From Hofstenia miamia (taxonomy: Eukaryota; Xenacoelomorpha; Acoela): 64,000 bases of DNA. The notes beneath the pieces are model-generated. The model saw only the letters and a list, made by a program, of their open reading frames with translations, had not been told where the DNA came from and made no database searches. The stretch is from contig SCFE01000051.1 of NCBI GenBank assembly GCA_004352715.1, positions 1,402,901-1,466,900 on the forward strand, written 5' to 3'. Within the stretch, counting starts at the first letter, position 1. Each line of letters opens with the position of its first letter. Positions 1-11,101 of the stretch are shown here, piece after piece. The translations under genes were made by a program, and so were the position numbers.

Positions 1-690
1 TAATATGAAATTTACATATAAAATTTTATCCAAGGCAATTGATAATTTTCAACTAAGCATCATTGAATCAATTTATATAGAATTAAAGGAACCAAGCTTA
101 AACAACAAAGATGAATATAAATACAAACTAAATTTATCGAAAATATTATTAAAAAATATATAAAAATATGTAATTTGATGAATATGTTGTAAATTTTATT
201 TTTGAAAATGGCAGCGGCATGCCGAAACATGTTAAAATAAATGATGCGTTTCTTTTTTAAATTCATATATAAACTCAAGAATTTTGAATGATAAAAAAGC
301 TTCGAGTTCAACTAAAATGAGCATTAAATGTTTGAAATCTATTCTTTTTCTCCAAGAAATGAAAATAATACACAACCTAAAGAATTCAAGAAGGAATTGT
401 AATCATTAATTCTAAAGCAAAAATTTATATCAGGTAGAACATGAATAGGATTTAAATTTTACAATAATGACTATACAATAAATCAAAATTAGTAAACTAC
501 CCGTACCATTGTTTTTTCATTTTTTATTGTACTTAGTAGTTAATGACGCTATTCATTTGGAATATCAGTTAAATATTGTAAAAAATTATAGATTATCTTA
601 TGTTATGAACCCGTACTTTTTGACCAAATTCAAAATGTTGCCATTGAAATCCGCTTTTCTTCATGTTTACCCTCCCACCAGAATTCTTCC
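1..690. other. Intergenic, nothing recognised
   Basis: AT-rich sequence with only short chance open frames. A 61-codon + strand frame at 509-694 ends just before the promoter-like repeat but has no domain I recognise and no splice or promoter context, so I do not call it a gene. Confidence 0.5.
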
Positions 691-865
691 TTGAGTAACT
701 TCTTCAGAGTAACTGCTTTGATTTCTTCTTTTTTTGTTGTTGATGTTAAGAGAGCCTGTGCCACTTTTTTCTGATTGGTCGGAAGGGAGAGTCCAGGACG
801 TCTCACTCTGATTCATGGCCTATTTTCGGTCATAGACGTTGACGGGGTTGTAGTGACGTCATGGA
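691..865 (+). promoter_or_regulatory. Promoter-like repeat, copy 1 (CCAAT + CRE)
   Basis: This GC-richer island contains CTGATTGGTCG (inverted CCAAT box, 771-781) and a perfect CRE palindrome TGACGTCA (854-861). The same 11-mer and a CRE or half-CRE occur at 10673-10785 and 60486-60512. The segment from 760 to 860 aligns by eye with 10662-10786, including the CCACTTTTTTCTGATTGGTC stretch. No TATA box or coding remnant is recognisable downstream, so it looks like an orphan fragment of that family. Orientation is taken from the two copies that precede coding sequence. Confidence 0.5.
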
Positions 866-2519
866 AATTATATCACATTGTGATAATTTATTGGTGACTA
901 AACTTGTTACGTTTTGCAAAATGATTTACTTTCCTATCCATAAAAAATTCCAAGCGTTTCTAATAGCTAGTCAATCTATGTACATAATTTAATTTATTTT
1001 TTTGGGGCTCTATACATTCTATGCAAATTTTTACATTTCGTTTTTCAAATATGCTGCTATTTCATAGCAAAAATTCGTACATTTAATTTGTTTTCTGCTA
1101 ACATACAAAATACAAAACAGAAAAAATATTCGCCATACTTAAATATTACAAGCATATGAAATATATGATAAAGGCAATATCATTTTCTGAAAAATTGTTT
1201 ATGTGATGCTGTAGGTAGGATTTATAGTCTTTGCATTTCTTTTTTGTTTTATACGGATTTTTTGGAGTTGTACATTTTTGTAGACTGTTACATCTTTTTC
1301 AGACTATTTGGTGTATGGGTTTTGCATGCTTGTAGACATTTACATGGCTTTTCCACTTCACTGTTTTATAACAATTGGATATTGCTTGCTACGAAATTTG
1401 TTTGAATTCCTTATCCACTTGTACTGTAGGTGGCAAAGAAGCAATGACACACTTGTTGTTCATTGGATTATAGTTGATGTCTGCTACACATTTGATTTTC
1501 TCATCTGTAGATAAGAATTCTGGTTGTCAAATTTGTCACAATTCTATGTAGGGATCGCTCTTCTGCATGTATAAATGCTGGTAAATAGTGTATTATTCGC
1601 ATGCAAAAATACAGGCACGTGATTTTAAAAAATAGATCGCTGAGAATTTTGAGAAAATTACAAACTAATAATTTATTGGAAAATATAGTAAAAAACAACG
1701 TTTATGAAATCATTTAATTATGATATAAAGTCTACTATGACTTAAATTTAGACATATTTGGATAATATCATCTAAATAACACAAACAGGGCGAAAATAAA
1801 TGCGTATAATTTAATTTCAGTAAGTTGCTAGGGAAAAATGGAAAATTTAAAATGCATGCGATTAAACAAGATATTCAACACAACAAAAATCAATGTGTAT
1901 AAATTCCGTCCAGTCAATTGTTAGTTAAGATATTTAAACATGCAATTAAAACAAGACACTCGATACCTCCTCAGAAGTCAATGTGTGTAAATTCATTTTA
2001 AACAGATATTTAAAAAAACATACTCAGTTAAACATGAAATATTATAATGTACATAGGTTATGAAAACAAAAGTATTGACATACCTTGTTATTTGCATGTA
2101 GATGCATTCGAAATCACCAGTCCAATACGCATTGTCTTTAATCTTTACGTTTATTAGTCACCAGTTTGCGCTGTTCTCTCTCATAAAGAAAAAAAAAGAT
2201 CAAGAAAAAGAATTAAAAAATTTATAAAATACACTAATCAATTTTAATCAATTATACAAGCAAGTACATGTCGCCAAATTGTTTGACAAAAAATTGAGGA
2301 CGAATCGCTCCTCATTGATTTTAGTTTACGGGAAAGGACCCCGCAGACGATAAACGTGGTTTATGCAAAATTAAAACGCGACAGGTACATGTTTTAATTA
2401 AAAATGTAAAAATTCTAGTATAAATAGTCACTAAGAATAGTAATATGTTGATGAAATAAATTCTTAGGAATTTCATTTATCTTTATATTATTTTAGTTTT
2501 ATTTATTAATTACAATGTC
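866..2519. other. Intergenic, nothing recognised
   Basis: AT-rich DNA without splice-bounded open frames or recognisable repeats. The small frames near 1308-1514 and 1501-1698 overlap on opposite strands and carry no domain. Confidence 0.45.
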
Positions 2520-2790
2520 AAGCTAAGCATTTCATGCAAAGTAGTGGTCAGGATACCATGGCGAGAACGACTATTTAGGTTTGAGTCCCTGACTGTGAAA
2601 TGCATTTAGGCTATGAACAGGTGTAAGGTTCTTCCACAATCATGCTTAGCTTGCAATTGATTGCAACTCGATTTACATGTAGTAACAAACTCGATAAAGG
2701 CTGAGCAACCACAGTAGGATAAACTATCCCTAACTAGATCCAAATTAATGTCTGTAAGAGACCATGTTATATTGTATTGAATTATTAAAC
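2520..2790 (+). repeat. tRNA-derived SINE-like element
   Basis: Internal RNA polymerase III promoter boxes can be seen. An A-box-like AAAGTAGTGGTC lies at 2538-2549, and a good B-box match, GGTTTGAGTCC, lies at 2579-2589, about 40 bases downstream as in tRNA genes. The sequence does not fold into a clean tRNA cloverleaf by eye and continues into an unrelated AT-rich tail, which favours a SINE over a tRNA gene. The ends are approximate. Confidence 0.4.
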
Positions 2791-2879
2791 GTAAGCTAGG
2801 AAGCTGCTTTGTTAATTAATAATATTTTAACTTGATTTTATAAATGATTTTATTTTATTTTACAATCAGCAACTAGTGT

Positions 2880-3120
2880 CCATTATTTCTCATGTGATTA
2901 TAACACACTCAATGCACTGCATGTTTTACAAAAGCTATTGAGTTAAGTCGAGTTGTGACGTTAGTATTTAATCAATGCACTAAGTAGGGCACACATAATA
3001 AATCTCTATTGAGTTGAGTCATCATTGATGCAGAATGGGGAGCCATGCAATTGGTGAAACATTGGATACTGGTGTCACCTAAATAGTAATGGTTAATACT
3101 ACTAACATAACAAAACAATC
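2880..3120 (-). repeat. Interspersed repeat, copy 1 (inverted relative to 11940-12210)
   Basis: The reverse complement of this stretch aligns by eye with 11940-12210. Shared blocks include a TAGGTGA start, GATGACT(C/G)AA, ATTATGTGT(G/A)CC(C/T)TACTT and GACTTAA(A)CTCAAT followed by TTTTGTAAA. The family is unidentified; the GAGTTGAGTC-type motifs recur inside it. Ends are approximate. Confidence 0.4.
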
Positions 3121-4384
3121 GAGAAGATAGTTCCCTTCCTGCTATTTATGCCAATTAAAGGACTATTTGTTAGGGCTAAGAATTGCCAGGAAGATTATTC
3201 TAGTCAAGTACAAATAATAATGTTTCCCCTACAAACCGATAATCAATGCTTATAAATTTTGTGAAAATTTTGAATTAATAATTTATTGGTCAAGATAGTG
3301 GAAAACAACGCTTATAAAATCGTTTAGCATGGTATAAACTCTGCTACAATATAAGCAATATTCGAATTTTGTACAATGGATGAAAGCAAAGACGTTAAAT
3401 TCAAGGATTAAAGGCATGCAATGTTTCAATGTGTAGATGTATTTTGAAATCTAAACCACCCCCTGCCTTTGCATGTAGACATATTTTGAAATTGACATAA
3501 ACACAAAGTATCAGCTCAAACAGAGCAAACAATTTAGATAAGATATTGCTACTATCATTTTTGTTTGGATTGTTGACTATGATTCCATAGTAATATATGA
3601 ATTCACCCAGTCAAATTAACATTAATTGACGTAGACAAGCATGATTTAACGCTATGTTGTTCAAGATAACAAAAATGCATAAAATTACTTAAAGACGCTA
3701 TAACTTCAATTATTGATTGAAAATAGAAGCATAATAAGTGTTCAGGGAATAGATTCAACCAAACATTTCTTCACATATTCTGAGTGCTGGAAAAAAACCC
3801 AAAATTTAAATGCACATTCTGTAAAATTCAGAAATAAATGTACATGTATAATAAAGACAGTGTGAAATCAAAACATCCCTTTCATGGCTAGATGTAAAAC
3901 ATGGCTAGATTGACCAAGCTTTCACTTCAATTTACCCTCGTCAATCAGAATAATCACAAATTTGATCTATTCTTTAACATGATATGAAAGAAATAGATTC
4001 TCTATTATAAAGCAATTACATCCATAATGTAACAATTAGTTAAAAACATATAGCCAAAGCATGACTAGAACAAAGAACTATTTACACATTGTAAAACAAA
4101 CAATTCACCTATCTTTAAAAATACAATATCATTTCATTATTTTTTTGTTGAATATTTTTTCTTGAATTTCTTTTAATTTCTTGCCAATTCCCTGCAAGTT
4201 TTTACAAAGAAAAATCTAAGAAATTTCCAAAAACTTATCAAGATTTTCCACTTTTGATTAACTTCCATTGGATTGAACAGTCTGAATATGTTAATTTTGT
4301 GCATGACTGCGGCGAAAAGTGCGAAAGTGCAGTGCGATGACTTAGAAGAAATCCAATAAAGTTTCGAGAAATCACCTGGCGACA

Positions 4385-4431
<47 letters not shown>

Positions 4432-5083
4432 AGCTGTTTGACAAAAGTAACCTGAATTAATTTTGATCAGCTTAAATTTACATTATGATCATGTTTTTGA
4501 TCACACTAAATGATGTTCACAAGAAATTACTTTCATCAATACGCTTTGAGCTGAGAATTTAGGTTTAGGTCTATTTCTTCTTTCGCTAATTCTGAATTAA
4601 TAAAATCGTATACATTGCTTCTTGAAAGTTGAGAGAACTTCTTGTATTCTGAACAATAAACTAACTGTACATAATAGCTTTAGGACGGATTTTTTCAATG
4701 TAAGTTTGCATGTGCAATACTCACTTCATTTTAATGAATGTTTATTGAAGTAACTTCTCTGTTTCATCTTTGAATAGACAAGGAGTTGAGCTAAACCGTT
4801 CATTTAATAATTTTTGGGACATAAATATAAATCATGCATTATTTCTTAATTCTTGATTCAATATATCTTTATTTTAATAACTAATTTGCACAAGGATTGA
4901 GTGTTCTTTAAGCGTTAACATTACTAACCCATACTAATTATCCACACATTTATAGTGAATGGTAATCTCTTAAATATCACATCTTTACACATAAACAACC
5001 TAGTCAATGTATCTGCCCCACCATCACGTTTACTTTCTTTTGAATTTATTCGAGTTTTTTTGCAAAATGTTCATATACTTATA
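3121..5083. other. Intergenic, with a (TA)n tract at 4388-4428
   Basis: No gene is supported. The stretch is AT-rich and includes a pure TA microsatellite of about 40 bases. Open frames around 4173-4444 run through the TA tract and are artefacts of it. Confidence 0.5.
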
Positions 5084-5908
5084 CAGTCCTTCTCAAAAGT
5101 GTGGAAATTCTTTAACCCTTTCGGTCCTAATGGGACATATACGTCCCAAGAACATTTTCCAAATACTAAAATCAATTTTAAACGTTTATAATATTTTTCA
5201 TTATAATACTGCTGGGACATATTTGTCACATGGTCGAAAAACACTGTACCTATTATAAAAATTTTCAATTTTGCTTATGGTGGTTAAGGAGTGTCATAAT
5301 AAGTGGGAGATACTGAAAAAAATGATTGAAAGTTTATTGTGCAAAAGTCGGGTCGAAAGGGTTAAAGGCTGCGTGCCTTGTTGTCCTTAGATTTTAGAAA
5401 GCGGTGAATGGGATTTATCAGAACTCACTTGAAGGGAATTTAGTTTTCTAAAGGCGAAATGTAATTCTGATCGCGTTATATACCATTTTCATAGCGATAT
5501 CAAATACTACCTATCTATAAGAACTTATTATTCATTAACAATTTTAAGAAAAACAACTTTATTACAGAAAACTAGTTATTCAATAAAAATCACCAAAAAC
5601 ATCATGAAGAAATTATAAAAAATGGTCGAAAGTATCAAAGTTGAGGTCTCTAACGAGTTCGCACCAGTAGAACAAGTTCTGGACTCCACTTAAAATCGTT
5701 ATGGAATAATAAGTTTTCTATTATTAAAGATAGGTACTGTTTGATATCGCTATGAAAATGGTATATAACGCGATCAGAATTACAATTCGCCTGTAGAAAA
5801 CTAAATTCCATTCATGTGAGCTCCGATAAATCGCATTCACCGGTTTCTAAAATCTATGCCAAAAAGGCACGCGCTTTTAAAGTATTTCCAGACTTTTGAA
5901 AAGCACTG
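5084..5908. mobile_element. Tc1/mariner-type foldback MITE, interrupted by a piggyBac-type MITE
   Basis: Both ends have Tc1-like termini: TA then CAGTCCTTCTCAAAAGTGTG on the left, and the inverted partner ending in CACTG then TA on the right (TA at 5082-5083 and 5909-5910). The terminal inverted repeats are very long. About 190 bases of left arm (5084-5115 plus 5366-5535) pair with 5697-5908, sharing for example ATATACCATTTTCATAGCGA. The spacer of about 160 bases has no transposase frame, so the element is non-autonomous. The left arm is split at a TTAA by the MITE at 5116-5361; the right arm keeps the uninterrupted TTAA version. Confidence 0.75.
5116..5361. mobile_element. piggyBac-type MITE with TTAA target duplication
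   Basis: The element is flanked by TTAA on both sides (5112-5115 and 5362-5365). It starts CCCTTTCGGTCC and ends GGGTCGAAAGGG, an inverted repeat of about 12 bases. Near each end is a GGGACATA(T/C) motif, and there is an inner palindrome TGGGACATATACGTCCCA at 5130-5147. TTAA duplication with a CCC start is the piggyBac signature. There is no coding capacity. The corresponding site in the right arm of the host element has one TTAA and no insert. Confidence 0.75.
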
Positions 5909-5910
5909 TA

Positions 5911-8900
5911 TGTCCCATTTAAGCAAATGCGTTTTTCAAGAATGCTATAATTCATAGTTTACTTATACTTTGCATGACTAATCTTATGATAATGGTAAGA
6001 TAATATATTTATAAGGTTTTTTGCTAAATTGCTAATTGGTACTTAAACTTTTTGTATTTTTTTACTTGAGCATGATATTCCTGTTTGATCAATCTGATCA
6101 CGATTTGAAAATACATATATTTTAATGAATCATGTGTTTAAAAAAGGCGTTTGCCAACCAATATCTGTGAAAAATGTTATGTTGATCCTTGTTTCTTGCC
6201 ATTCATTTTTTGGCTGTCATTTTATCGACTCCCTTAAAGACAGACTGCATGTACATATATGTACCACTCTAGTGTGGCGTCATGGATGCATTTCAAAGTT
6301 TAATTTTGGCGATGGGGTGCTCCTTACTATCAGCTTTATGCGAATCATACGTTTTTACTACTAAAGCAGCTTCAGTTTCTTTATGGGTCTCAAAGGCTTA
6401 ATCTTCTTGATTATATTCAAATGGTGTTTAGCTGATCTCAATTATTTATCTTCTATGAAATCAGTAGAGCGGGATAAGCCAAAAGTGAAGATCTATATTA
6501 AGTGTAAAGCTGTGGCCAAAATTGCTCTTAGGTGCAAGTTTATAAATGATTTATTACACTGTGTGTACATAAAATTATTTTCAAAACGAAACTGTTTCCT
6601 TCAAGTTCAAATTTTGCGATGAATCGAAATATCGAAAGCATTTTTTGTGATTTTTTGCATATTTTTTGTCTACAATTAATTTCACGTTTTTTATTTTTTA
6701 CAGTTGAAGAGTTACAAAACTTTCCAAGATTAGGTGCGTTTTTCGTTCATGAAGACCCATATAAACTAAAGATCAATCTAATTATATATAGAATATTGAA
6801 TAATATCATAATTTGACAAATCAACCTTATATTTGGGCAATGTTTAAAGAAATATAACGATGATGCAGGACAAAAACATGAATTTTTTCAACTAACAGTT
6901 TGGTCAAATGTAATCAAGCATAATTTTGTCTTGACTTGTGGTAATAACAGCGTTATAAATCTTTTAAAATTTGATTTAGACGTTCGCCATGTTGGTTAGA
7001 AACATGACCCTGTCTTTCAATTAGTTCTGGTAACTTAATACTGCACAAATACACTTTTCTTGATTTTAAATTATTCATGTTACCTGAGTAAAAAGAATAT
7101 AAATGTTGTGGTTGGAGTAAGAAGAACTGCCAGTGAAAAAATGCACATTTTTCAAACATGCAGCAAAGAGCAAAAAATTTAAGCTTAACAGTACATTTTT
7201 TGAATAAAAATTTTTAAAAACAAACTTCAGAATCGGATTCAGAAGCAAAAATTCGACAAAAACAATAATATTTTCTATTGAAAATACTATAAAAACTTAT
7301 TTGTACACACAGTGTTACAAATCGATATTTTAATGAAATGCAATTCATTGGCTTAATAGCGTGGGAATAATCACATAGTACTATATTTTGTGAAGCTTCC
7401 AAGTAACTGTTGCTGGTAAACAGATGCTGGCTAGTTTTCGAGATAAAATATCTTCCACTATTTACACTTCAAATGTTCTCAGTCTATAGCATTTTTCAGC
7501 CAATGAAAACTCACATTTTATACCTTTCACAATCAATTGGTTCATATTTTAAGTACAGCAAATATATCTATCTGGTAGTACAGCAAGTGTACGTAAATTT
7601 CGTTTTCTTCAATACCTTCTCTCCATTATCGGTTTAATAAATTTATTTTTAAGAATCATTACTAGAACGATTCCCTTTTCACGTAAAACTTATTAGTGAG
7701 CTCAAAAATGAACGAAATCTAAGAAATTTTGATGTTATATTAACCCAATGATACACTTTACGTTTACATATGACAACATATTATGGTTAAGGTGTCCAAA
7801 CAGAAATCTTCAATCCTATGCAAAAGGTTTTCGTTCAAGAAATGATATTAGAACATTTAGTTTAACCTAGGGATGAAACTTTGACTTAACAAAAACATTT
7901 TAAACTTTTTTTGCCTTTACAGTCAGACTAGCTTTTTGCAAAATTCACGTGTTTTATGTCTAAAAAACTTTTTCTATGTGCTTTCATTTTATCTTTAGTG
8001 ACTTTTACATCACTTAATCATTATTTAATTTGGTTGGATTTTTGCTAATGAAATGTAATTTTTTATCAACAATCTAAGGAATGTTTTAGGTGCCTTTGCG
8101 ATTCTTGGAATCAAGGTATACTATTTTCTTAAACGTGGTGGTTTAAAATGGATTATTTGGAAGATGAACAGACCTCTTCATAAAATAATTAGAGTGGCTG
8201 CGGAATACTTGAAGATGTTTCCGATGCTGATCGCTACACTAATCATGAAATTCTTGCCACTGAAAGACCAGTTGCGTCGCTTCAACCATCGCTATAGCAC
8301 ATAATGTCTCTTAACATTTCATCTTGTCGCACATTTTTCCAAGAATTTGGTTCACTTTATACTTATCATAATTCAGGAAAATTTTATATTGAAAGTTCAG
8401 AATACGAGACTATTTATTCTGTTTGAAATTAATTTTTTAATTCAGAATATTCTTCGTTTGAGTTACAGATTTTTTAATCACGTCATTTAATTTGTTTATT
8501 TTATTGAGTCCAACTTTTGCAAATATTTGTATTATTTTGTAAATAATTTAATAATTTTTTTATGTAACTTATATTTAAGTATATTTTTGTAATTGTTGTT
8601 TCTTATAATTCAAAGACCTCATATTTTTAGACAATTGAGCTTGACACTCTGAAACTTGGTGACTATATTTTGCTAACTTAGGCAGTTTACGTGCAAGTCT
8701 GTATCGTGTTTTTACAAAAACATTTGCATTTTATTATTAACAATAGAGGATTTTGCATTATGTGTATCAGTTGGTCTCGTCCAATATGCAAGGTATGGCA
8801 TAAAATTTGAAATATTTTCAATATCATGTTTATAATAAAATGTTTCTCTTAATTTGAATTAGTTAAATTGACAGTAGACAGGCGTGTTAATGCTCAAAAT

Positions 8901-9095
8901 GTGCATGAATTTATGGTCTTTCTATTCATGCAATTTTTGTTTATATCGTCCTCTTCTATCAACCCAAAAATTGAGTATAACATAACCAATACCAAATGTT
9001 TGCAAAATTAGTTTTTCTGCAATTTAGTATAAAAGACTAACTTTTGTTATAGTTTATGTGTGCTGTTTATCTTCTGTCAAACGATTATATATAAC
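5911..9095. other. Intergenic, nothing firmly recognised
   Basis: AT-rich DNA. A polypyrimidine tract plus CAG at about 6685-6702, followed by a 30-base open piece and GTGCGT, could be an exon but has no support. A GC-richer patch at 8130-8300 has short frames in two registers that I cannot assign. No repeats with clear ends were found. Confidence 0.4.
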
Positions 9096-9830
9096 ATGAG
9101 ACGTCAACTGAATGCTGAAATATGCAACTGCGTCCTTGGTATGCTTCAGGCAGGAGCGAAACAAGGAGCCATTGCACCAATTTAGGGATCAGTCAGGGTG
9201 CAGTGTCCAAAATACTGAAGCGGTACAGGCAGACATGTGGACTCACGCCAAGACCCAGATCTGGACGTCCCCGAAAGACCACTGTACGGGAGAATTGTTA
9301 TCTGTTACGGTTGTGTAGTAATGGTCGAACAAAGACTTCCGCCAGGCTTTGAGCAGACTGGGTGCGCTTTACAAATACCCTTGTTAGTAACTGTTTGGTA
9401 CTACTTGGACTTTTGAATGCTGGGTATTTGTCACGAAGACCTCTGAGAAAGCCTCTACTACAAAGACGACATTGCCAAGCATGTTTAAAGTGGGCTAGGG
9501 TACACAGGAACTGGCAAGTACAACACTGGCGCACGTTGTATTCAGTGACGAGTCAAGAGTTTTAGTTTACCGTCAAGATGGCCGCTTGAAAGTTCGTCGT
9601 CAGGTTCACGAGACCCTACATGAAGACTGCATATTACCCAGAGTCCAGGCCAGAGGTGGTGGGGTGCTTTCCACGGTGATGGCAAGTCGGACCTGCACAT
9701 AGTGGAGGGAAGCCTCAACCAGCAGCAGTATCGGCGGATTTTTGAAACCAACATGTTACCATTTGCCAGACGACATTTCAGAGAAAATTTTATGTACCAA
9801 GATGACAACGCTACCTCTCACAGAACATGA
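9096..9830 (+). pseudogene. Tc1-like transposase pseudogene
   Basis: A frameshifted relic of a Tc1/mariner DDE transposase. It starts at an ATG giving MRRQLNAEICNCVLGMLQAG. After a stop near 9182 the bipartite helix-turn-helix continues in another frame, with GISQGAVSKILKRY, then the GRPR-type linker TPRPRSGRPRKTTVREN. The catalytic core follows in further frames: FSDESRVLVYRQDG (first catalytic D, about 9545-9585) and YQDDNATSHRT-like (second D, about 9797-9828), interrupted by at least three frame changes. The relic ends before the third acidic residue. Its GC content is clearly above its neighbours. No terminal repeats are recognisable, so it is a dead, truncated copy. Confidence 0.75.
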
Positions 9831-10639
9831 CTGATACGGAATTATCTGGTTAAACCCGGGTTGGCCTTTAGATATTATACCTAAAATTAGCAGGCTATAG
9901 CAACAAAAATTTTAAATATATCACAGCTCCATTTGAATTTTTAAGTAGCAAATTTCACTAAAAAATTTGTTTCTCAGAATGTTTAGGTCTAAGATCAATA
10001 TTGCCTGAGCTAGGCTGGCCAAAGGTGGGCAAATTTTACAGAAAAAATATTTTCTTTAATAATTTTTGAAATAATGAAGCAATGATTAAGATTTTTACAC
10101 TAAAATGCGCAGTTTTGAAAGGAAATTTTACTTTTTTTAGTCCTGTCCCAATACAAAAAGCTTTAAAAATTTTAACTAGATTAAAACATTTATCTCAAAA
10201 TTACAAAAATTCAAAAATATTAATTTTTACTTTGAGATATTTGCAGTAATACAAGAAATAACATATGAAAACAATTTTCCGAAAATTCCCTATCAAACTT
10301 CCATAATGGGAAATTTTCCCTTTTAGATATGAATATTATAGGATGGTTTAGTAATTTTTTAAAAAGTATAGCAATGTTTTTAAAAAAACAGTTTAGAAAT
10401 CTGCACAACCTTTTTAATATAAATAAACTTTAAAATATTGTTTAAAATAGTACACTTCACATTAGAACACCCCTATAAACTTGCAAAAAAATTGGTGTTT
10501 TTTTAAATGTATATTGTGAATGATCAAAATGGATATTATGGATAAACCTTGAAAATTCATTTACATTATACTCCATTTTATTGATATCTGTGATCCATTC
10601 TTTCAATTTCTTTGAGATTTGCTGTAGTTATTGTAATTA
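9831..10639. other. Intergenic, nothing recognised
   Basis: Very AT-rich sequence with homopolymer runs and no supported gene or repeat boundary. Confidence 0.5.
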
Positions 10640-10830
10640 GTAGAAGAGACTAGAAGCCCTTCCCACTTTTTTCTGATTGGTCGAGAGGGGGAGTCCAGCC
10701 CGTCCCACTTTTTTGTAATGGTCGAGAGGGGTAGCCTTTGACCTGAGACGCCGTGGACATCGACGGAGGTGTTTTACTAACGTCATAATGTGTTGACTGA
10801 TTAAACAAGTCAGTCTATATATTCACCTAA
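10640..10830 (+). promoter_or_regulatory. Promoter of the NTRYG-family remnant (CCAAT, half CRE, TATA)
   Basis: The block contains CTGATTGGTCG (10673-10683), an internally duplicated CCCACTTTTTT...ATGGTCGAGAGGGG unit (10662-10733), a CRE-like TAACGTCA (10778-10785) and a TATA box in CTATATATTCAC (10815-10826). The 12-mer TATA context is identical to 61059-61070 and 61341-61352, where it lies about 60 bases upstream of the ATG of the intact family member. Here the TATA box is only about 10 bases upstream of the conserved protein core, so the leader and N-terminal coding region are deleted. Transcription factor binding (NF-Y, CREB/ATF) is inferred from the motifs only. Confidence 0.6.
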
Positions 10831-10835
10831 ATCTG

Positions 10836-10997
10836 GATGCTGCTCAGTTAAACACAAGATATGGTGTTTATTATTTTCTGCCTAAACGCTACGTCAGTGC
10901 ACTGGGTGATAAATACAAGTTTTTGATCAATAAAAAACTTTTTCGCAATGATGAAATGATGACGTGGGAATTACAATGCTATTGTATTACAATTTAG
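10836..10997 (+). pseudogene. Deleted copy of the NTRYG/FLPKRY family gene
   Basis: A 53-residue open segment starts DAAQLNTRYGVYYFLPKRYV and continues to FLINKKLFRND before a TAG stop. It aligns with the segment at 61762-61901, which reads DAVHLNTRYG...HYFLPRRYV...LVNKKLFLND. Relative to that copy it lacks about 12 residues between TRYG and YFLP and the whole proline-rich N-terminus. The deletion fuses the promoter almost directly to the core. No start codon is available in the right place, so I treat it as a relic. From memory, small invertebrate and mobile-element proteins with a TRYG...LPKR(Y/F) pattern may be single-stranded-DNA-binding OB folds; that is a low-confidence guess. Confidence 0.6.
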
Positions 10998-11101
10998 TAA
11001 ATAGAGAATGTATAGTTGTGTTTTCGCTCTTTTTCTACATGTACTAGTTAATATGTTTGATAAATTAATAATAAATAGACAGGAAAATGATTAATTATTA
11101 G

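Noticed and set aside
2520-2600. tRNA gene
   Set aside because: A and B boxes are present but no consistent cloverleaf or anticodon stem could be formed; a SINE is the better explanation.
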